DNA of 64,000 nucleotides from Membranipora membranacea. Taxonomy: Eukaryota > Bryozoa > Gymnolaemata > Cheilostomatida > Membraniporidae. The notes below the pieces were generated by a model. It made no database searches. It was not told where the DNA came from and was given only the letters and a program-made list of their open reading frames with translations. Positions 37,901-47,100 of this stretch are shown one piece after another. Both the position numbers and the translations under genes were made by a program. The stretch spans positions 13,208,001 through 13,272,000 of the forward strand of contig OU612068.1 of NCBI GenBank assembly GCA_914767715.1, given 5' to 3'. Numbering within the stretch: the stretch's first letter is position 1; each line of letters starts with the position of its first letter.

Positions 37901-40727
37901 CGGTAAACTTTATAATGACAGATAGAGGAGAGCTTACCAGAAGTCAGGATATAGATCTCATACTGGCCGACGCCGCGTTCCAACATCCTGATCAGATCAG
38001 AGCTAGGCTACTTGTGTCAAGGTTGGTCCAAAATTTTTAAAGTATTTGAAATTGAATTTTTTCTTTGAATGCTACGATGATTTGTTTAACAGTTTATTCA
38101 TTACATTACATGGAGGTTGATAGAGAATAGACTTTGCCTAGATTTCTTTTATTGCAAATCATTGTATGTACACTTCTCTGTTGATTAAAAAAAAGGTTCA
38201 CTAAAATCACTTGTCATATCACTCGCCCATCCAGAGGCAAGGGCAGCGTAATATTAATGCCTTATTGGCAAGGCCGCATTATCTGCGCCAATTTGCTCTC
38301 TGTTTGCAGGCAAGTTGAAGCACACCTGGGGACCCACCAATCCCCAGTGGACTGCAGTGGGATTCGTACCCACGACCTTCAACACTTGCGTGTTGAAGTC
38401 CGGCGCTCTAACCAACTGAGCCACCTCCTAATCCTCTGTAGTTTGAGTGCTTTAACTCTGCCAGGCTGCTGGTAGTGGCATTATAATTTACCAATAATTT
38501 GCAATCACAGCCCCAACAACTGGGCCGTGGTTGAAAATTGATTGCCACTTCTTTTATTCTATATTCTGAGTTTCGGCCCTAAGACTAGTCCCTCAGCGTA
38601 ATACGTGTTGACAAGAATTCCATAGATATTTTGAGTCAGTTTTCTAATTCTGAAATAAGATTAACCTTCACATTTTAAGACTTTCAAGATCTCTGATTGT
38701 AGGCCTGCCAAAGTGTCAGGAGAGGCTTATGGGCTGAATACTGTACTTCTCAAGTTCAAACAGCCTCTGATCAAACAGAAACTCATGTCCAAACTGAGAG
38801 GTAAATCCATGTAGCATCATCTAGTCCCATCAAATATAGATCTATGTCCATAAAAAAAAAGGTGGATTACAATCGCAAGTCTGTCTCTGTCCGAAGACTG
38901 AGAATAACAGTGCCGCCATATTCGGTGCTAGTTTGCTCTCAGTTTGCAGGCAGGTCGGAGCACACCGTCAATTGAGCCTACTAGTCAGTGGATTGCAGCG
39001 CTCTAACCAGTGAGCTACCTCCTACTCCCACTCCATAGACTTAGTTTTTTTGTTTAGGTCACATATGAATTAATTACTCTAGCTAGGTTAAGATGTAATA
39101 TCTTGTGTTTATCAGTCGTTTCACTTTTATAATGTAGGGGTGGGCAAGCTAGGGTTATACACGTAGAGCTCATCTACATTAACAGCGTTGGGTTACGGGC
39201 GGGATGTGAATTAGAAAATATCAGATTGAGAAGCTCTTATCTTAAGCGCTACACAACTTAAAGCCATTTAGGTCTTGTCATTATCTCTGCTCCTTACCAT
39301 GATAATAGCAAGTGACATCTCCCCTCTGACATTGGGGAGATAACTTCAAATTCATTTCAAATAAATGATAAACTATGATTGTTGATTTTCCTTCATTGCA
39401 GAATTAGGAAAGATCTCACTTGGCGAAGGGGACAGCTGTGTACTACATGCATGCGGAAGATCTATGTTTACAGGTATGATATACTTTGTTATGCACCATT
39501 GGTCAGTACATGTAATGCAAGCAATTCAGCCCAAGGGTGTCCGAAAATATCTCCTTGCTTATTGATGATATTGCAAGACAAAAAATTGTAAGCTATTTGA
39601 GCTTTTATGCTTAACGGAATGGAGTCAACCACCCAGTTCCAAGGTTCTATGATTGTGTTTTTAGGCAGCGAAGAAGTGTTTGATATTACATATGCGTCAG
39701 TCAGTAATATCGTCAAGCCTACTGCAGTACAGTCAAAGCCTGGAGAAGCACCTGCCAGCTTCTTCATGTCATTCTCTGGGTATTCACTGCATGAGGAAAA
39801 GCTGAAAGACGCTCTTAGAACATGTGTCATCTCAGTGAGTTAAAACTTTGTAACTATTTCAGGTCTTGATATTGACTGATAAAATGGCTATTTAAAATGA
39901 AATTTCAGTTCTTGTATTCTACCACACACAGTAATGAAGCAATCTCATTGGAGCCTGGATTGACGTTCCGAAGAATGAGGTTGGCATAATTCTGTAAATT
40001 ACATTCGATCATTGAGCTCAGAATCTAAAAAGTGTATTCCTATGCAAATTTAATTGGTTTATTTTATTTAGAAACCAGATAAGAAAGCCACGCTTTCTGT
40101 TAAAGCTCTAGACAGAACAACCAAGAACATGATTCATGTAAGTCAAAAGTACATCACAAAAAACACATCTAGATATTTGTTGTGAAATATGTACCATTCA
40201 TGCCACATAAGTGTATTTTTTTGGTGTATAAGATTTTGTCATCACATATTGTGGTTGGTGATAATTTGAGACAAAATAGGAAACTATGTCAGAACAAGGT
40301 TGAGAAAAACTAAATTTTGAAATGTGCAGATATGTAAAGAGGTCACTCATGTAAACTCTGCACTTGAATATTAAGCCCGCCTCGGGTTAGGAATACAAAA
40401 TTTGGCTCCTTCAGTCAATATGAAATGAAGCAAGAATGAATGACAAGTCAAAGTCAGATCTGAGTGAAATGGTGGTTCGCCCCACCTGACTCTTCATTTG
40501 GGTTATGCATGTTTGGCTTTTTTTTCCAGAAAGAGAAACACTTGGAGCCGTTACCACCCGGCTGGTTTTATAACGGTACTCAGTATGTTGATATGTCTGG
40601 TGAGAGGTCAGACAGACATCCAGAGTTTGAGAAATTCCTGCAGCAGTATGTCGATAAAGAGAATGTAACCATCCAAGAACACAATAACAAAATCGATCAA
40701 GTCAAGTATAAGGACTTGTTTGAATGA
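14105..40727 (+). CDS. DAAF9: Dynein axonemal assembly factor 9 (C20orf194/Shulin orthologue), 30 coding exons
   Basis: The spliced product is 1,140 residues (3,423 coding bases including stop), close to the roughly 1,180 of vertebrate DAAF9. I recognise the family from its N-terminal block GIDSRYNEGMQECTNYLLFG (exons 2-3) and its C-terminal block PLPPGWFYNGTQYV followed by an end in KYKDLFE. In the ciliate protein Shulin, family members bind outer-arm dynein in the cytoplasm and hold it closed before delivery to cilia. The start ATG at 14105 has an in-frame stop (TAA) four codons upstream. All 29 junctions keep the reading frame and use GT-AG, except intron 13, which starts with GC. Exons are 29-219 bases. 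Intron 11 is about 8.5 kb and contains a GPCR gene on the other strand. I see no stop or frameshift, so the gene looks functional. Family identity is from memory, not a search. Confidence 0.9.
15048..15067. repeat. Perfect 20-bp palindrome in DAAF9 intron 2
   Basis: TCAGGAGTTTAAACTCCTGA equals its own reverse complement. It begins CAGGAG and ends CTCCTG inside the flanking T/A, resembling the short palindromic insertions elsewhere in this gene, but I see no direct repeat around it. Confidence 0.6.
15520..15818. mobile_element. hAT-like non-autonomous DNA transposon with 8-bp target duplication
   Basis: The 299-bp element in DAAF9 intron 3 begins CAGGGGCGTATATT and ends AATATACGCCACTG, terminal inverted repeats matching at 13 of 14 positions. 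It is flanked by the identical octamer ACGTCAGA at 15512-15519 and 15819-15826. An 8-bp duplication with CAGGG ends is the hAT superfamily signature. It encodes no transposase, so it would need one in trans. Inside lies a minus-strand tRNA-like sequence (15650-15730). A GC-rich hairpin (ACGCCGTAGGCGT) sits near 15598-15610. Confidence 0.85.
15650..15730 (-). tRNA. tRNA-like sequence (pseudo-tRNA, TGC anticodon position) inside a hAT-like element
   Basis: Read on the minus strand, a box A-like TAGCTCAGTGTG with a perfect D-stem (GCTC/GAGC) is followed by a loop CCTGCAA with TGC where the anticodon would be. A long AT-rich variable part and an intact box B (GGTTCGAATCC) follow. The acceptor stem does not pair and the T-stem is incomplete, so it is unlikely to be a working tRNA. 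It could still act as an internal RNA polymerase III promoter. Confidence 0.5.
18015..18093. repeat. G/C-rich hairpin flanked by a 10-bp direct repeat
   Basis: In DAAF9 intron 8, CTTTGTTGTGGGG pairs with CCCCACAACAAAG about 20 bases later, making a strong hairpin (18041-18083). The decamer CTTGTTCTAT occurs exactly at 18015-18024 and 18084-18093, bracketing the hairpin plus a 17-base lead. This looks like a small insertion with a target duplication. The element type is unknown. Confidence 0.55.
19089..19132. mobile_element. 30-bp perfect palindrome with 7-bp direct repeats (copy 1)
   Basis: CAGAGACTATAGATA and its exact reverse complement lie head to head (19096-19125) in DAAF9 intron 10. 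The heptamer GTGACAC flanks it on both sides (19089-19095, 19126-19132), and the repeat cannot be extended either way. This is the structure of an inserted element consisting only of two joined terminal inverted repeats. Confidence 0.75.
19508..19552. mobile_element. 31-bp palindrome with imperfect 7-bp direct repeats (copy 2)
   Basis: CAGAGACTATAGAT, a 3-base centre and ATCTATAGTCTCTG (19515-19545) lie in the same intron. The flanks are GTATAAG and GTAGAAG, 6 of 7 identical, read as an aged target duplication. Confidence 0.68.
19630..19676. mobile_element. 33-bp palindrome with 7-bp direct repeats (copy 3)
   Basis: CAGAGACTATAG and CTATAGTCTCTG arms of 12 bp surround a 9-base centre (19637-19669). 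The exact heptamer GTAATAC is on both sides (19630-19636, 19670-19676). It is the third member of the family within 600 bp of DAAF9 intron 10. Confidence 0.75.
20034..20072. mobile_element. 25-bp CAGGGAG...CTCCCTG hairpin with 7-bp direct repeats
   Basis: In DAAF9 intron 11, arms CAGGGAG and CTCCCTG (20041-20065) surround an 11-base centre. The flanks are CCTGAAC and TCTGAAC, matching at 6 of 7 bases. It shares design, though not sequence, with the CAGAGAC palindromes. Confidence 0.6.
20859..21962 (-). CDS. Class A, neuropeptide-type G-protein-coupled receptor, intronless and nested in DAAF9 intron 11
   Basis: A 367-residue frame has seven hydrophobic segments: about 37-60, 72-93, 110-135, 152-172, 216-240, 280-300 and 312-338. 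A basic, Cys-rich tail (NKFRTTLYHLCCCKK) follows, with likely palmitoylated cysteines. TM3 ends in TER where the family has DRY. TM6 carries MSAPRNVLRLF, similar to the xxPRxxLxL of FMRFamide-type receptors. TM7 lacks NPxxY. The second extracellular loop has an N-glycosylation site (NCT). There is no signal peptide, which is normal for this class. AATAAA on the minus strand lies directly after the stop (20853-20858). It is a plasma-membrane receptor by inference; the ligand is unknown. Missing canonical motifs leave some doubt about subfamily and signalling. Confidence 0.72.
   Translation of the reverse strand: MDYMEQGFAVREILPHIIDCTRELFKEGSTSTDTWIFITNEALYYIFPVILTIGVIFSVINTIITAKMAADSHECYLTAFNLCCCLFLIASCILQLPNYVRSATVSEYSMILPYLPAVESWLWYSCTWLLITIVTERTAHSLCGKWHASFGRIHGILVSLLIMTVAFVSTLPQYWEYELSQIADNHGNHNCTRQILVPRPGVLTPDGKGYIPEYGWFHWYQLLASIGLPYLVLPMLLPPLICVKMHIYTSMPTTNGKAGSMKYTMGTSMKDQLRQERSFNRLIFTMSVLYLVMSAPRNVLRLFQTPPIGLPLSDNDLLLSTIQILFEAIFYLFFSLLFFFYLGFGNKFRTTLYHLCCCKKQDPMDYY
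21963..28424. other. Remainder of DAAF9 intron 11, no second gene recognised
   Basis: About 6.4 kb between the GPCR start and DAAF9 exon 12 contains no frame with a recognisable domain. From about 23.9 to 28.7 kb I see no long open frame in any register. A 23540-23605 stretch has duplicated GGCTTCGGGATCGG units. The short open stretch at 24149-24292 was considered as an exon and rejected on phase. Regulatory DNA for the receptor or DAAF9 could lie here, but I see nothing specific. Confidence 0.5.
28425..40727 (+). CDS. DAAF9: DAAF9 exons 12-30 (central and C-terminal part)
   Basis: Exons: 28425-28458, 29658-29742, 30833-30894, 31554-31702, 32055-32131, 32455-32611, 32945-33048, 33383-33529, 33853-33935, 34578-34691, 35131-35349, 36429-36575, 37104-37311, 37852-38021, 38703-38800, 39402-39473, 39665-39834, 40072-40137, 40530-40727. 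Exon 13 ends at 29742 before GCAAGT, a GC donor. Exon 12 is only 34 bases and is the least certain, but its phase fits both neighbours. The stop is TGA at 40725. I see no perfect AATAAA in the next 250 bases, only ATAAATAATAATAAT near 40975. Confidence 0.88.
29788..29843. mobile_element. Palindromic CAGAGAC element with damaged right end (copy 4)
   Basis: In DAAF9 intron 13, GTAATAC (29788-29794) precedes CAGAGACTATAGAT. After a longer AT-rich centre comes ATCTATAGTC and then AATAC (29839-29843). Compared with copy 3, only six bases (TCTG of the arm plus GT of the repeat) are missing at the right junction. This is consistent with a small deletion after insertion. Confidence 0.62.
31223..31335. 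mobile_element. Relic of the CTTTCAATTAG inverted-repeat element in DAAF9 intron 14
   Basis: The stretch with CGCTCACTCAATGACGGAAC, then CTATATAC, GTGAGCAATTTGG and TTAATTGAAAGACC follows the order of words seen in the element within the TRIM-like gene introns (46085-46328). Its left end is degraded. The same repeat family therefore sits in two unrelated genes of this window. Confidence 0.55.
31857..31913. mobile_element. 43-bp CAGGGAG...CTCCCTG element with exact 7-bp direct repeats
   Basis: In DAAF9 intron 15, the element 31864-31906 has 7-bp inverted ends. The exact heptamer CTTTGAC sits at 31857-31863 and 31907-31913. It is the same class as 20041-20065. Confidence 0.7.
34239..34272. repeat. 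AT-rich ATA/ATT simple repeat
   Basis: A short trinucleotide-like run (ATTATTATATTAATAATAAT and neighbours) in DAAF9 intron 20. No other function is visible. Confidence 0.5.
36205..36290 (-). repeat. Partial copy of a tRNA-derived SINE body
   Basis: CATGGCTGCCATATTCGGCG followed by a TTGCTCTCAGTTT word matches the body of the copies at 38.2 and 38.9 kb. The tRNA head is absent. It lies in DAAF9 intron 22. Confidence 0.45.
37316..37563. repeat. Direct repeat pair of about 60 bp in DAAF9 intron 24
   Basis: The stretch starting CCCAAACGATTTAACGATTT and ending CACAATGTTATATGG (37320-37382) recurs as CCCAAACGATTTACCGATTT to CACAATGTTATATGG (37503-37562) with a few substitutions, about 184 bp apart. 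It could be a local duplication or two halves of a tandem element. Confidence 0.65.
38225..38433 (-). repeat. tRNA-derived SINE with pseudo-tRNA head
   Basis: Read on the minus strand, the head has a perfect D-stem (GCTC/GAGC, 38404-38421) and a perfect T-hairpin (GTGGG loop CCCAC, 38357-38373). Between them sits a strong hairpin CTTCAACAC/GTGTTGAAG (38377-38398). No acceptor stem forms. The body toward lower coordinates contains TTGCTCTCTGTTTGCAGGCA, shared with other copies. It lies in DAAF9 intron 25. Confidence 0.6.
38908..39026 (-). repeat. Second copy of the tRNA-derived SINE, internally deleted
   Basis: The body GCCATATTCGGTGCTAG and TTTGCTCTCAGTTTGCAGGC matches the 38.2-kb copy. The text then runs from AGTGGATTGCAG directly into CGCTCTAACC, whereas the other copy has about 44 more bases (T-arm and variable hairpin) at that point. 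It has therefore lost box B. It lies in DAAF9 intron 26. Confidence 0.55.
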
Positions 40728-42098
40728 TTCTGCGTGTAAAAACCGAGAACTCCAATTATTTATTTTGCTGTTTACAGTTGATAGTGTTAGTTATATCTGT
40801 TGATCCGTCCATACTTCATTGTTAGTGAATAGTTAAGGGAGCTGAAATATAAAACACATATTACTATGTAAAGCAATTCACCAACTGTAAAAACTCTCTT
40901 TTGGTTAGTTGCAATGTTCCTTCATTGCCTCAAGCGAGTTTTTGATCTTTATGTTACAAAGTTGGATAAATAATAATAATAATTTATTGAACAATCGTCA
41001 CTCAAGCATTTTTCTGCCAGTAATCCATCAATGTTGGCTCTTACCAGAATCGTTTTAAATCCTGAAACTAAATTTTATTCAAATGTTTTCTTTTCTCCCT
41101 TTGAAGTTCTCTCTACTATACCGCCGATATCACTCACCGGTCGAGAGTTTGTGGGTTGTTCAATTTGCTTTTTGATACAAGATCTGGTCATGCATTGTTC
41201 TTTATAGAGATGAAGATCTTATTTAATCAATATGAAATTGATTTTGAAAATCCATCAGTGGTACCACTTGCTCTTCAATCTTACCGGCTTAGCTTGTATG
41301 TCAAAAGTTTGCTGTCAATCACCTACTTTTTTGTTACCCCCAAAACAGCAATAGTAGCCGCATGGCAAGGCTAAGTTTGCAGTATTTACCTTCAGGATTA
41401 AACCCACATGAAAGTAATCTGTGGGCTTCAAATTCTGATGGCAAGTTTATGCCAAATATTCATTTTGCTAATATAATAATAAGATTTTATTAAATTTCTC
41501 CTACGTCAAGAAATTTAAAAATACATTTACATGATATGCAATGAACTCATGGCCAAACTATGCATGCATCAATCAGCCATGTTGACTATATTAAACACAA
41601 ATACACATACAAAGTCCCCAGTAAAATATCACAGGGAGAATATAAATACTCAAGTTAGTTCAAGAGTAGTTCAGACAGATAAGCCAACCGGCCGTAATCT
41701 TGTTCAAGTATCAAGGTATGCAAGAGAAGTGCAAACATTACTTTAATCTTTAAACAACCCATTGAACAACATTGATAGGAGTAAAGTATTTTGCAAACAG
41801 AGTGAATTTCTCCTTGACTCAGATTTGGTACAGTCATTGTGATCATATTGTTTGAAATGGCTGTTGTTGCAGTTATTAATTTGAAAAAAAAATCTAAAAT
41901 TGAAATAGTATTGAGCGATATCTTTGATAGTCATCATCAGGCAAAATTATAGAAACTTGATATTTCACGAAAGCTGTCAATACTGGTACCTTAGATGACA
42001 AGCTTCTCTTTTTCGGGTGAGAGCGGGTAAAAACAGCTATTGAAAATTAGCACAATTAACAGCATGGTGACTCGCTAAGTCCAGGAGGTTTAGCAATG
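40728..42098. other. Intergenic region after DAAF9, nothing recognised
   Basis: AT-rich sequence with a TAATAATAATAAT run (about 40970) and short frames that show no domain. The first few hundred bases are probably the 3' untranslated region of DAAF9. Confidence 0.45.
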
Positions 42099-42893
42099 TT
42101 ACTCTATGTTTTTCTCTATGTTACTCAAAATCGGTACGTCGCAAGTACCTTTGAAAACAAGAATATCCGTTTTGGAGCAGTTTGCTTTGAGACGCCGTGT
42201 GTGAAGCCACTTAGTGATAGCAGTGCAAGCATTTTGACAATTTCTAGATAAATCCGAGTGATTTTGTGCAGTAACTACGATAGAGGTATTGTCCGCATAC
42301 TGAAAGCGTCCCACCTGAGTGGGGATATCGTCGAGCATGTAATTTATATATATTGTAAATAGGATAGGAGAAAGAACTCCTCCTTGTGGAACTCCAATGT
42401 TAGAGGTAAAAGAGTCACCAACTGTGTTATTTACTTTGATCCTCAGAGTACGTCTTTTGAGAAAACTTGCTAAAAGTGATAATAGAGAACCATGGATTCC
42501 CAAACAATGTATTTTGTATAATAGTCCATCCAGCCATATAGAATTGAAGGCCTTTTGTAAGTCTATAAAAATACCGGCAGTATGAAACTGTCTTTTCAAG
42601 CCATCTTCTATATGACATAGTAATTCAGTCATGTAAGAGGCTGTACTGAAACCGGGTCTAAATCCATGCTGACTATCTTTTAGAATAGCTTTTTCTTCCA
42701 AAAAATTTACAATCCTGGCTTTTAAAACTCTCTCAAGTAATTTTCCTATATAGGAGGAAATGGTGATAGGCCTGTAAGCTCCTACATCCGCATAATTTGG
42801 TTTTCCTGGCTTTTTCAATAGAGTAACTTGACCCTCATTCCAAATCCATTTGCCTGTTTTCAAAACAGCATTGAATAATCTATATAGAAGCAT
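42099..42893 (-). pseudogene. Decayed non-LTR retrotransposon reverse transcriptase (fragment)
   Basis: A 264-residue frame covers reverse transcriptase blocks in order: a start like WNEGQVTLLKKPGKPNYADV, then YRPITISS, QHGFRPGFST, motif A FIDLQKAFN, the GVPQGGVLSPILF motif, and YADN in place of YADD. The endonuclease domain and the element's ends are missing. The changed second Asp of motif C and the truncation suggest a dead copy. It differs in sequence from the intact element at 56.4 kb and belongs to another lineage of the jockey/CR1/I group. Confidence 0.85.
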
Positions 42894-44142
42894 CTGAAAC
42901 TGATGGCCCCTTTTTTGTTTTCTACACCAAAGATACTAAATATTAGTATGATGCATTGTTTTATCATAGTCAGGTTAAGGTTCTTTACGCTATATTCCCC
43001 ATTTTCTGTCATCAATAATTTGTTAGCAATATTAAACAAACACAACACATTACTTCGTTTTCAATCACAGTTGATCAGCTTAGCCATAGGTAATGATATT
43101 GAATAGAATGAGCAAACTAGAATCAGGGAAAAGACCGCAGGTTGCGCTTTTAATATCGCCACAATCACTGCAGTTCCATAGATCGACCGGACTCTATCTT
43201 TGGAACTGTTCAAGCCATGGGAATACTTCCCAGTTTGCACTGGTGGGCCGTCTTTCTTTGAAGTTTCAGCTCACCTCTATCCATGGGAAAATATGCATAT
43301 ATTGTAGGACGAGCCATAGTGTTGTATTCAGGGTCGAGTCAAAGGGTCGGATTTCGGGTTTCTGTGGTTGAAACAAGTCGGGTCAGAGGTCTGCATCTTC
43401 ACGGGTCTCAACTAGTGATGGTCAAAATACTGCTTGCTCCTGGACTCGATCCTGAGACCTTGTGACCCACAGTCCACGATCTTAACCACTACGCTATGGA
43501 TTTTGTGTGCCATTATTCGAAATGGAGACTATACTATCATAAAACATATAGCTATTATAGTCATGTTTTTGCTGTGATTATTATGAGCGGCTTACAACAC
43601 TACATATAATAAAGCTTTCTTCAGACATCTATAATTTGATAAATACTTGACAGAATCTGATGAAACTTGGTCTCAACATAGTTCATTATGTCTAGATGAT
43701 ATATTAGTTCAGTGGCTCGGCTCATTTTCATTTTTGCTGGCCCAATACAACACTCGCGAGCCAAGAGGTGACAACTCAGCTCGGTCTAGACCGACCTCAA
43801 AATCAACATGGAAACTTCAAGCTGCAGTCTATGATCTTATGCAACATTTCTTAGTTAGGGTTTAGAAATGGGCAATATAATCAATAATGATATTGTTCAT
43901 CTGCATTGTTTTTTGTATAAAAAATCGCAAACCTGAAAATAATTGGACATCAATATTATTAACAAAAGAGTGCATGAGGTAGAATAAATGTTTATTGACC
44001 ACAGAGTACAGTTCCCTCAATGTCCATACCTCATCATAGTATATAAACCAACAGAACACGATACATAGATTATTGAAACATTCTGCGTCTTGAAGGTAAA
44101 GACCGTGTCTAAAGTTCTAAGTTTTGTATAGGCATTATTTTT
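42894..44142. other. Intergenic region upstream of the first TRIM-like gene
   Basis: No gene is recognised apart from the tRNA-like repeat at 43430-43500. The last 200-300 bases presumably hold the promoter and 5' leader of the downstream gene. No core element is clear enough to call. Confidence 0.45.
43428..43502 (-). tRNA. tRNA-like repeat (pseudo-tRNA, His-like order)
   Basis: On the minus strand, CATAGCGTAGTGGTTAAG resembles box A and the D-arm. It is followed by ACTGTGGGT, with GTG at the anticodon position, and box B-like GGATCGAGTCC. The acceptor and T stems are weak, so this is more likely a tRNA-derived repeat than a tRNA gene. Confidence 0.4.
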
Positions 44143-47100
44143 ATGAATTTGTACATGATGGCAGAAGCTCCTCAGCTATCTGAAAATAGCCAGTTATCAG
44201 AAGAAGTTAAAGCAGAGAATGATGAGCGGTGTGGATTCTGTCTACAGTCAGATATGATAAAACCCAAGCAGTTACCCTGCTCTCATGTATTCTGTTTACC
44301 CTGCTTAGAGGAGGATCCTAAGAAAGACTGTCCTGTGTGCAGGTGAGTGAAGTGCATGCAAACCAGTGATTGGATGCTCAATATATTATTCCGTTGTTGA
44401 ATCATCCCCCTTTGAATTCCAGTCCACATTCTATTCGAATCAGTTACGTTGGGAGGACATGTTCAGTGATGTCCCATTCTTTAACCATACCAGGACCAAG
44501 TTAATGCAACCTTTGCTCACCAAAGAATGCAAAGGACTCATCCTATGATCCTAAAGATTACCAATAATGAGAAAAAAACAACGGTCAGAAAGGGAGAAGG
44601 TTTCTCGAGATACGTCCAGAGAAGATGTGTGTTGTCATTCATGGATGAAGTAATATGACCTTCATCACTACTTCATCTAGAAAGGTTTATGATGCCAAAT
44701 GGACTGGAATGAAGAGCTTCTTGAGACCATCAGAGACAGAGAGTGACACTACTACAGAAAAAAGAGAAGATAACTCAGATCAGATCGAGTGTGATGTATG
44801 TAAAGATCGGAAAGCTGTCTGTTACTGTTTAGGGTGTGAAAAGAAACTCTGTGATCACGACTTCAAGGTAAGAGTCTGTATGTCAAACATTTAATGTCAA
44901 TGGAATTTGATGGCCTGAACCATACATACGTATGTGCGTACGTACTTACACACATACATACGTACAAACAAGCGTAAGTGTATCCACTATCAGTTAACGG
45001 CTTCTCTGCTCCAACAAATCAACACTTTTGCGGTCCTCTCTGCTTTCAGATCCATGAACAGTCATCGATATACTTTACAAGCAAGCATCTTCAGATAGAC
45101 ATAGCTGTTTATGCCTCCAACCCAGAGAAATATACACCAGTTTACTGCTCTGACCACAAGGAACAGAAAATTACTGTGGCTTGTTACCACTGCCACCAAG
45201 TATTCTGTGAGACATGTTATCCTAAGCTGTCAAGTTGCTCTCAAAGCAAGGATGAACGAGGTAAGTATATTTTGCTTGGTACCAACTTATTGAGGAATGA
45301 ATTCATTATTTTAAGGGTTGTGAAGGAATTATTGATTTTTTTTATTCTAATATCCTTTTGTTTTAACCTGTTAATAGTGTCCTTGTTTCTGTTAGTGTTA
45401 TTTTCTAGAGCATTGTTGTTTTCTTCAGGGCTTCATGCAATTTCAGCAATCGCTATGATGGCTGACAGCATGAGGCTTCAGTTGAATGATAGGATTAAGA
45501 AGATAGCTGACCAAGTCACAGAAGGTCTAAACCTTGAGAAGAAATCCTGGAGCAGTCTGTATGATGTGGAGTGTGAAGTAACAAGGATGATGAGTGAGAT
45601 TGATGAGAGGGTTGAGAAAGCCGTAAGTTGGTTTATACTGTATCCTCAGTGGAGGTGAGATTCCGGTAACTATTTCAACAAAGTTTCAGAAAGTTTAGAA
45701 CTTTGGCAACACCTAGGACTAGTTTGTTACCTCTGATATATTGCAAATATCCAACTAGTTCTAGGTGTTACCAAGGTTTTTGACTCTTTGAAGCTTTGTT
45801 GAAGTTGTTTAGAATACAATTCAACCAACAATTTTTTAATTTGTATGCATGCATGCAATAACCCACTCGCTGTTATCAAAATGTCTTTCTAAAAGTACCT
45901 TTTGGTAACTATGAGGTATTATGTAAAATGAAAATTTTGTGATCTGGGAGACTTTCATGATTACAGGCAATGCTCCACCAATTGCCCTATCAGGATATGG
46001 GATATGCTTGAATAGGTACATTCAGTAAAGCTCCATATGACCAACCAAACACCAATCAAAGCCATGACATTGGCTGAAAGGGACCCTGGGGGTCTTTCAA
46101 TTAGAAACAGCCAAAATCGCAATCTTATCGCTCACTCAGTGAGTGAGCGATACATGCTAGGTTGCTAGGTTGCTCAGTCACTTGATGGAACTATATACAT
46201 TCTGAGTGAGCGATTTGGAAGTGATTTTCTCTAATTGACATACCAAGTGAGTGATAATTTTGAGCGATGTGATAGTGATAACTTGATTTAGTAAAGGATC
46301 ACTCTTTCTAATTGAAAGACCCCCCAGGATTCTAGACTCTCAGATAGGTTTGGAGTTACCTGATTTTATTGAAATTGTTAACCTCGTGTTACAGATAAAA
46401 TCCCTAAGAGAAAGCGCTGAACAGATGAAGAATGAGCTGAGAGAGCATCAGGCCAAGTCTTTGTCAGTGGTAGAAGCTTACAGCTTGCAGCTGACTGAAC
46501 AGAGAGACAGACTTGAGACTGAATGGAAGGAGCTCAACAGAAGATTTCAGGACATGAAAGGCTCAGAAGTTATCACTAAGTATGAGTCTCTCAAGAGCAG
46601 TATTGATAGCAGGTCACCAGCACTGTATGAGGCATCACCAAAGTTACCTCTTAGACCAAAGATTCTGAGTCAAAACCCTGTTTTGAAAGGTAGGCTAATA
46701 GACTTTAAATAGTCAGTTTTCCTGTATTGAATTCGAGCCTATAATCGGAGCTGTCCGATCTCCATTTGGATACTGTGAAACACTTAAATGCAAAGCATAG
46801 GAAATTGCATCAAAGTGGCCGTGTCTGGAGGACTATCTAAAGTTCATTAAAAATGAAAAACCATCAAATTTGGCATATGCAGCATTGAAGAATCGAAAGG
46901 ACGTGTCTTTTGTTCAAAATATAATTGATAATTATTTCAATATTAAATGCTACAATAATAATCTGTAACCATTAAATCTTTTTTTTTTCACCTTTTTTGT
47001 TTCTTTTTAAAAGCACTTTTGGAAAACATTTTACAGAAAATGGTATAGATGCCAAAAAAGTTATCAGAAAAATACTTAAAAAGGTGTGGAAACATAAAAG

